Source: Dryocosmus kuriphilus
Taxonomy: Eukaryota; Arthropoda; Insecta; Hymenoptera; Cynipidae
DNA: 64,000 nt
NCBI GenBank assembly: GCA_038277395.1
Contig: CM076189.1
Coordinates: 85,983,421-86,047,420 of the forward strand
Direction: 5' to 3'
Both the position numbers and the translations under genes were made by a program. This document shows, piece by piece, positions 57,711 through 64,000 of this stretch; the first letter of the stretch is position 1, and each line of letters opens with the position of its first letter. The notes beneath the pieces were generated by a model. It saw only the letters and a list, made by a program, of their open reading frames with translations. It had not been told where the DNA came from and did not search any database.

Positions 57711-60700
57711 ACGTGTATCAAGTTAGCGAAACAACTTTGGCAAATCAGACGCAGCATGGTTGGATAATTTGCCGTTAATTTGTCGCTAATTAGTTGTGCC
57801 AGCAAAAAATTTGTCGTAAACATTTTTAAAAAATTACGGGGTGTTTCGCTAAGTTGACGTCAAGTTAGCGAAACATCCACTGTAATTTGCAAGATAGGAT
57901 ATCTTTGTTAAGGACTAAAAATTTGCCGCTTATTAGTCGCTAATTAGTTGTGCAAAAGGAAAATTTGTCGTAAACATTTTAAAAAAATTACGGGGTGTTT
58001 CGCTAAGTTGACGTCAAGTTAGCGAAACATCCACTGTAATTTGCAAGATAGGATATGTTTGTTAAGGACTAAAAATTTGCCGCTTATTAGTCGCTAATTA
58101 GTTGTGCAAAAGAAAAATTTGTCGTAAACATTTTTTAAAAATTACGAGGTGTTTCGCTAAGTTGACGTCAAGTTGGCGAAACATCCACTGTAATTGGCAA
58201 GATAGGATATGTTTGTTAAGGACTAAAAATTTGCCGCTTATTAGTCGCTAATTAGTTGTGCAAAAGAAAAATTTGTCGTAAACATTTTTTAAAAATTACG
58301 AGGTGTTACGCTAAGTTGACGTCAAGTTGGTGAAACATCCACTGTAATTGGCAAGATAGGATATGTTTGTTAAGGACTAAAAATTTGCCGCTTACTAGTC
58401 GTTAATTAGTTGTGCAAAAGAAAAATTTGTCGTAAACATTTTTTAAAAATTACGAGGTGTTTCGCTAAGTTGACGTCAAGTTGGCGAAACATCCACTGTA
58501 ATTGGCAAGATAGGATATGTTTGTTAAGGACTAAAAATATGCCGCTTATTAGTCGCTAATTAGTTGTGCAAAAGAAAAATTTGTCGTAAACATTTTTTAA
58601 AAATTACGAGGTGTTTCGCTAAGTTGACGTCAAGTTGGCGAAACATCCACAGTAATTGGCAAGATAGGATATGTTTGTTAAGGACTAAAAATTTGCCGCT
58701 TATTAGTCGCTAATTAGTTGTGCAAAAGAAAAATTTGTCGTAAACATTTTTTAAAAATTACGAGGTGTTTCGCTAAGTTGACGTCAAGTTGGCGAAACAT
58801 CCACAGTAATTGGCAAGATAGGATATGTTTGTTAAGGACTAAAAATTTGCCGCTTATTAGTCGCTAATTAGTTGTGCAAAAGAAAAATTTGTCGTAAACA
58901 TTTTTTAAAAATTACGAGGTGTTTCGCTAAGTTGACGTCAAGTTGGTGAAACATCCACTGTAATTGGCAAGATAGGATATGTTTGTTAAGGACTAAAAAT
59001 TTGCCGCTTATTAGTCGTTAATTAGTTGTGCAAAAGAAAAATTTGTCGTAAACATTTTTTAAAAATTACGAGGTGTTTCGCTAAGTTGACGTCAAGTTGG
59101 CGAAACATCCACTGTAATTGGCAAGATAGGATATGTTTGTTAAGGACTAAAAATTTGCGCTTATTAGCCGCTAGTTAGTTGTGAAAAAGAAAAATTTGTC
59201 GTAAACATTTTTTAAAAATTACGAGGTGTTTCGCTAAGTTGACGTCAAGTTGGCGAAACATCCACTGTAATTGTCAAGATAGGATATGTTTGTTAAGGAC
59301 TAAAAATTTGCCGCTTATTAGTCGCTAATTAGTTGTGCAAAAAAAATATTTGTCGTAAACATTTTTTAAAAATTACGACGTGTTTCGCTAAGTTGACGTC
59401 AAGTTAGCGAAACATCCACTGTAATTTGCAAGATAGGATATGTTTGTTAAGGACTAAAAATTTGCCGCTTATTAGTCGCTAATTAGTTGTACAAAAAAAA
59501 AAATTTGTCGTAAACATTTTTTAAAAATTACGAGGTGTTTCGCTAAGTTGACGTCAAGTTGGCGAAACATCCACTGTAATTTGCAAGATAGGATATGTTT
59601 GTTAAGGACTAAAAATTTGCCGCTTATTAGTCGTTAATTAGTTGTGCAAAAAAGAAAAATTTGTCGTAAACATTTTTTAAAAATTACGAGGTGTTTCGCT
59701 AAGTTGACGCCAAGTTGGCGAAACATCCACTGTAATTGGCAAGATAGGATATGTTTGTTAAGGACTAAAAATTTGCCGCTTATTAGTCGCTAATTAGTTG
59801 TGCAAAAGAAAAATTTGTCGTAAACATTTTTTAAAAATTACGAGGTGTTTCGCTAAGTTGACGTCAAGTTGGCGAAACATCCACTGTAATTGGCAAGATA
59901 GGATATGTTTGTTAAGGACTAAAAATTTGCCGCTTATTAGTCGCTAATTAGTTGTGCAAAAAAAAATATTTGTCGTAAAAATTTTTTAAAAATTACGACG
60001 TGTTTCGCTAAGTTGACGTCAAGTTAGCGAAACATCGTCTGTAATTTGCAAGATAGGATATGTTTGTTAAGGACTAAAAATTTGCCGCTTATTAGTCGCT
60101 AATTAGTTGTGCAAAAGAAAAATTTGTCGTAAACATTTTTTAAAAATTACGAGGTGTTTCGCTAAGTTGACGTCAAGTTGGCGAAACATCCACTGTAATT
60201 GGCAAGATAGGATATGTTTGTTAAGGACTAAAAATTTGCCGCTTATTAGTCGCTAATTAGTTGTGCAAAAGAAAAATTTGTCGTAAACATTTTTTAAAAA
60301 TTACGAGGTGTTTCGCTAAGTTGACGTCAAGTTGGTGAAACATCCACTGGAATTGGCAAGATAGGATATGTTTGTTAAGGACTAAAAATTTGCCGCTTAC
60401 TAGTCGTTAATTAGTTGTGCAAAAGAAAAATTTGTCGTAAACATTTTTTAAAAATTACGAGGTGTTTCGCTAAGTTGACGTCAAGTTGGCGAAACATCCA
60501 CAGTAATTGGCAAGATAGGATATGTTTGTTAAGGACTAAAAATTTGCCACTTAATAGTCGCTAATTAGTTGTGCAAAAGAAAAATTTGTCGTAAACATTT
60601 TTTAAAAATTACGAGGTGTTTCGCTAAGTTGACGTCAAGTTGGTGAAACATCCACTGGAATTGGCAAGATAGGATATGTTTGTTAAGGACTAAAAATTTG

Positions 60701-63556
60701 CCGCTTATTAGTCGCTAATTAGTTGTGCAAAAGAAAAATTTGTCGTAAACATTTTTTAAAAATTACGAGGTGTTTCGCTAAGTTGACGTCAAGTTGGCGA
60801 AACATCCACAGTAATTGGCAAGATAGGATATGTTTGTTAAGGACTAAAAATTTGCCACTTAATAGTCGCTAATTAGTTGTGCACAAGAAAAATTTGTCGT
60901 AAACATTTTTTAAAAATTACGAGGTGTTTCGCTAAGTTGACGTCAAGTTGGTGAAACATCCACTGTAATTGGCAAGATAGGATATGTTTGTTAAGGACTA
61001 AAAATTTGCCGCTTATTAGTCGTTAATTAGTTGTGCAAAAGAAAAATTTGTCGTAAACATTTTTTAAAAATTACGAGGTGTTTCGCTAAGTTGACGTCAA
61101 GTTGGCGAAACATCCACTGTAATTGGCAAGATAGGATATGTTTGTTAAGGACTAAAAATTTGCGCTTATTAGCCGCTAGTTAGTTGTGAAAAAGAAAAAT
61201 TTGTCGTAAACATTTTTTTAAAATTACGAGGTGTTTCGCTAAGTTGACGTCAAGTTGGCGAAACATCCACTGTAATTGGCAAGATAGGATATGTTTGTTA
61301 AGGACTAAAAATTTGCCGCTTATTAGTCGCTAATTAGTTGTGCAAAAAAAATATTTGTCGTAAAAATTTTTTAAAAATTACGACGTGTTTCGCTAAGTTG
61401 ACGTCAAGTTAGCGAAACATCCACTGTAATTTGCAAGATAGGATATGTTTGTTAAGGACTAAAAATTTGCCGCTTATTAGTCGCTAATTAGTTGTACAAA
61501 AAAAAAAATTTGTCGTAAACATTTTTTAAAAATTACGAGGTGTTTCGCTAAGTTGACTTCAAGTTGGCGAAACATCCACTGTAATTTGCAAGATAGGATA
61601 TGTTTGTTAAGGACTAAAAATTTGCCGCTTATTAGTCGTTAATTAGTTGTGCAAAAGAAAAATTTGTCGTAAACATTTTTTAAAAATTACGAGGTGTTTC
61701 GCTAAGTGGACGTCAAGTTGGCGAAACATCCACTGTAATTGGCAAGATAGGATATGTTTGTTAAGGACTAAAAATTTGCCGCTTATTAGTCGCTAATTAG
61801 TTGTGCAAAAGAAAAATTTGTCGTAAACATTTTTTAAAAATTACGAGGTGTTTCGCTAAGTTGACGTCAAGTTGGCGAAACATCCACTGTAATTGGCAAG
61901 ATAGGATATGTTTGTTAAGGACTAAAAATTTGCCGCTTATTAGTCGCTAATTAGTTGTGCAAAAAAAATATTTGTCGTAAAAATTTTTTAAAAATTACGA
62001 CGTGTTTCGCTAAGTTGACGTCAAGTTAGCGAAACATCCACTGTAATTTGCAAGATAGCATATGTTTGTTAAGGACTAAAAATTTGCCGCTTATTAGTCG
62101 CTAATTAGTTGTACAAAAAAAAAAATTTGTCGTAAACATTTTTTAAAAATTACGAGGTGTTTCGCTAAGTTGACGTCAAGTTGGCGAAACATCCACTGTA
62201 ATTTGCAAGATAGGATATGTTTGTTAAGGACTAAAAATTTGCCACTTATTAGTCGCTAATTAGTTGTGCAGAAGAAAAATTTGTCGTAAACATTTTTTAA
62301 AAATTACGAGGTGTTTCGCTAAGTTGACGTCAAGTTGGCGAAACATCCACTGTAATTTGCAAGATAGGATATGTTTGTTAAGGACTAAAAATTTGCCGCT
62401 TATTAGTCGTTAATTAGTTGTGCAAAAGAAAAATTTGTCGTAAACATTTTTTAAAAATTACGAGGTGTTTCGCTAAGTGGACGTCAAGTTGGCGAAACAT
62501 CCACTGTAATTGGCAAGATAGGATATGTTTGTTAAGGACTAAAAATTTGCCGCTTATTAGTCGCTAATTAGTTGTGCAAAAGAAAAATTTGTCGTAAACA
62601 TTTTTTAAAAATTACGAGGTGTTTCGCTAAGTTGACGTCAAGTTGGCGAAACATCCACTGTAATTGGCAAGATAGGATATGTTTGTTAAGGACTAAAAAT
62701 TTGCTGCTTATTAGTCGCTAATTAGTTGTGCAAAAAAAATATTTGTCGTAAAAATTTTTTAAAAATTACGACGTGTTTCGCTAAGTTGACGTCAAGTTAG
62801 CGAAACATCCACTGTAATTTGCAAGATAGCATATGTTTGTTAAGGACTAAAAATTTGCCGCTTATTAGTCGCTAATTAGTTGTACAAAAAAAAAAATTTG
62901 TCGTAAACATTTTTTAAAAATTACGAGGTGTTTCGCTAAGTTGACGTCAAGTTGGCGAAACATCCACTGTAATTTGCAAGATAGGATATGTTTGTTAAGG
63001 ACTAAAAATTTGCCACTTATTAGTCGCTAATTAGTTGTGCAGAAGAAAAATTTGTCGTAAACATTTTTTAAAAATTACGAGGTGTTTCGCTAAGTTGACG
63101 TCAAGTTAGCGAAACATCTCGTAATTTTTAAAAAATGTTTACGACAAATTTTTCTTCTGCACAACTAATTAGCGACTAGTAAGTGGCAAATTTTTAGTCC
63201 TTAACAAACATATCCTATCTTGCAAATTACAGTGGATGTTTCGCTTACTTGACGTCAACTTAGCGAAACACCCCGTAATTTTTTAAAAATGTTTACGACA
63301 AATTTTTTTTTTTGCACAACTAATTAGCGACTAATAAGCGGCAAATTTTTAGTCCTTAACAAACATATCCTATCTTGCAAATTACAGTGGATGTTTCGCT
63401 AACTTGACGTCAACTTAGCGAAACACCCCGTAATTTTTAAAAAATGTTTACGACAAATTTTTTGTTGGCACAACTAATTAGCGACAAATTAACGGCAAAT
63501 TATCCAACCATGCTGCGTCTGATTTGCCAAAGTTGTTTCGCTAACTTGATACACGT
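57711..63556. mobile_element. 5846-bp inverted-repeat element made of satellite monomers
   Basis: It is bounded by a perfect 9-bp direct repeat, ACCGATAAG (57702-57710 and 63557-63565). It starts ACGTGTATCAAGTTAGCGAA and ends with the reverse complement. The inverted ends extend for at least ~440 bp and include a unique ~65-bp stretch (TTTGGCAAATCAGACGCAGC...TGGTTGGATAATTTG) found only at the two ends. Everything else is 154-bp repeats. A 9-bp target duplication suggests Mutator-like transposition, but no transposase is present and the family is not identified. It interrupts the RT ORF of an RTE LINE. Confidence 0.85.
57770..63540. repeat. 154-bp satellite array, ~38 monomers
   Basis: GGATATGTTTG recurs at 58051, 58205, 58359 and 58513, exactly 154 bp apart, and so on to ~63000. 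After ~63112 the last ~2.8 monomers are inverted. Each monomer contains TTAAGGACTAAAAATTTGCC, GCTAATTAGTTGT, GTCGTAAACATTTTTT and the near-palindrome GTTTCGCTAA..TTGACGTCAA..TTAGCGAAAC. Variants are shared between distant monomers: a TGCGC deletion form at 59156 and 61161; an ACGACGTG/TTAGCG form at ~59370, 59995, 61380, 61998 and 62768. This indicates block duplication within the array. Confidence 0.93.
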
Positions 63557-63565
63557 ACCGATAAG

Positions 63566-64000
63566 TGTCACCAATTTCCTAGGTACACCCAAGAACTCAA
63601 GAATCTAGTACATTCGTGCGCTTATAGTAGAGTCCTCAGCTTTTTTGAAGTCGATAAATATCTGATGTATTGCGTCATTAAATTCCCATTTCTTTTCTAA
63701 CAGCTGTCTAATTGTCACCATTTCAGAGCTTCTAGACCGGTTTCGGCGGAATCTGTACTGGTAATGCCCAATGATTTCCTCAGAAGAAGGGGTTAATCTA
63801 CTTAAGATTACATTGGAAAGGATCTCATAGCAAGAAGGGAAAAGCGAAATTCCCCGGTAATTGTTACAGTTCGTTTTAACGCCATTTTTATAAATAGGTA
63901 TAATAATAGAAGTATTCCATTCCTCCGGTATGCATTCTGCTTTCCAGACTGCGGGTATTAATTTATAAATTACTCTTGTGAGGCGAGTGCCTCAATTTTT
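63566..64000 (-). pseudogene. RTE-clade LINE, N-terminal part of RT ORF
   Basis: Minus strand, running in from beyond the window: PAVWKAECIPEEWNTSIIII, PIYKNGVKTNCNNYRGISLF, SCYEILSNVILSRLTP, EEIIGHYQYRFRRNRSRSSE, VTIRQLLEKKWEFNDAIHQ and IFIDFKKAEDST (first catalytic Asp kept). After a stop it continues ILEFLGVPRKLVTLIG at the insertion point. Joined to 57702 through one copy of the 9-bp repeat, the frame continues without a shift. Confidence 0.83.

Noticed and set aside
57711..63556. CRISPR-like array
   Set aside because: The 154-bp units are contiguous with no variable spacers; it is a satellite.

Overview
The window looks like transposon-rich, AT-rich nuclear DNA of an insect. Protein-level resemblances (copia, LINE ORF1 and RTE types that are common in ants, bees and wasps) favour Hymenoptera, but this is inference. 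There is no sign of bacterial organisation. Most long open frames are retroelement genes, usually broken. The host gene content that can be supported is a set of short phase-1 exons on the + strand between about 30 and 44 kb.

Layout. 0-9 kb: a degenerate ~30-bp minisatellite carrying two Ty1/copia copies. The first is only LTR plus gag. The second is full length but decayed and has a 911-bp mariner transposon cleanly inserted in its reverse transcriptase. 9-19 kb: a Ty3/gypsy element (gag, protease, RT, RNase H, integrase) split in its protease by a minus-strand R1-clade LINE. That LINE is the best preserved element here (373-codon ORF1 and 879-codon ORF2 joined by a TAATG stop-start overlap). 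19-24 kb: retroelement debris and largely featureless DNA. 24-27.3 kb: a ~1.6-kb tandem duplication, each unit with a Harbinger-like MITE. 27.3-29.3 kb: tandem repeats, including a CTCGCTGATTT minisatellite.

29.4-44.5 kb: a minus-strand relic of an Ulp1-like cysteine peptidase, followed on the + strand by small exons, all in phase 1. Three are 42-bp Ser/Pro linker exons; four (114, 78, 117 and 78 bp) carry a recurring RLLD...G...Y/F...D motif; a longer 3' exon ends in a stop at 43296. A ~2-kb block holding two of the motif exons is tandemly duplicated with a LINE at the junction. A tRNA-derived SINE with a 15-bp target duplication and an internally deleted LINE lie in the following AT-rich stretch. 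Parts of the same locus recur at 52.5-56.7 kb, where one motif exon is broken by a mariner remnant.

44.5-49.9 kb: a decayed Jockey-type LINE (DUF4780-like ORF1, endonuclease, RT, RNase H) with a second copy of its ORF1 head just downstream. 54.4-54.9 kb: a minus-strand copia gag fragment. 56.7-64 kb: an RTE-clade LINE interrupted by a 5846-bp element with inverted ends and a perfect 9-bp target duplication (ACCGATAAG). That element consists almost entirely of ~38 copies of a 154-bp monomer, each with a 32-bp near-palindrome centred on TGACGTCA. This transposon-bounded satellite array and the phase-1 microexon locus are the two most unusual things in the window.
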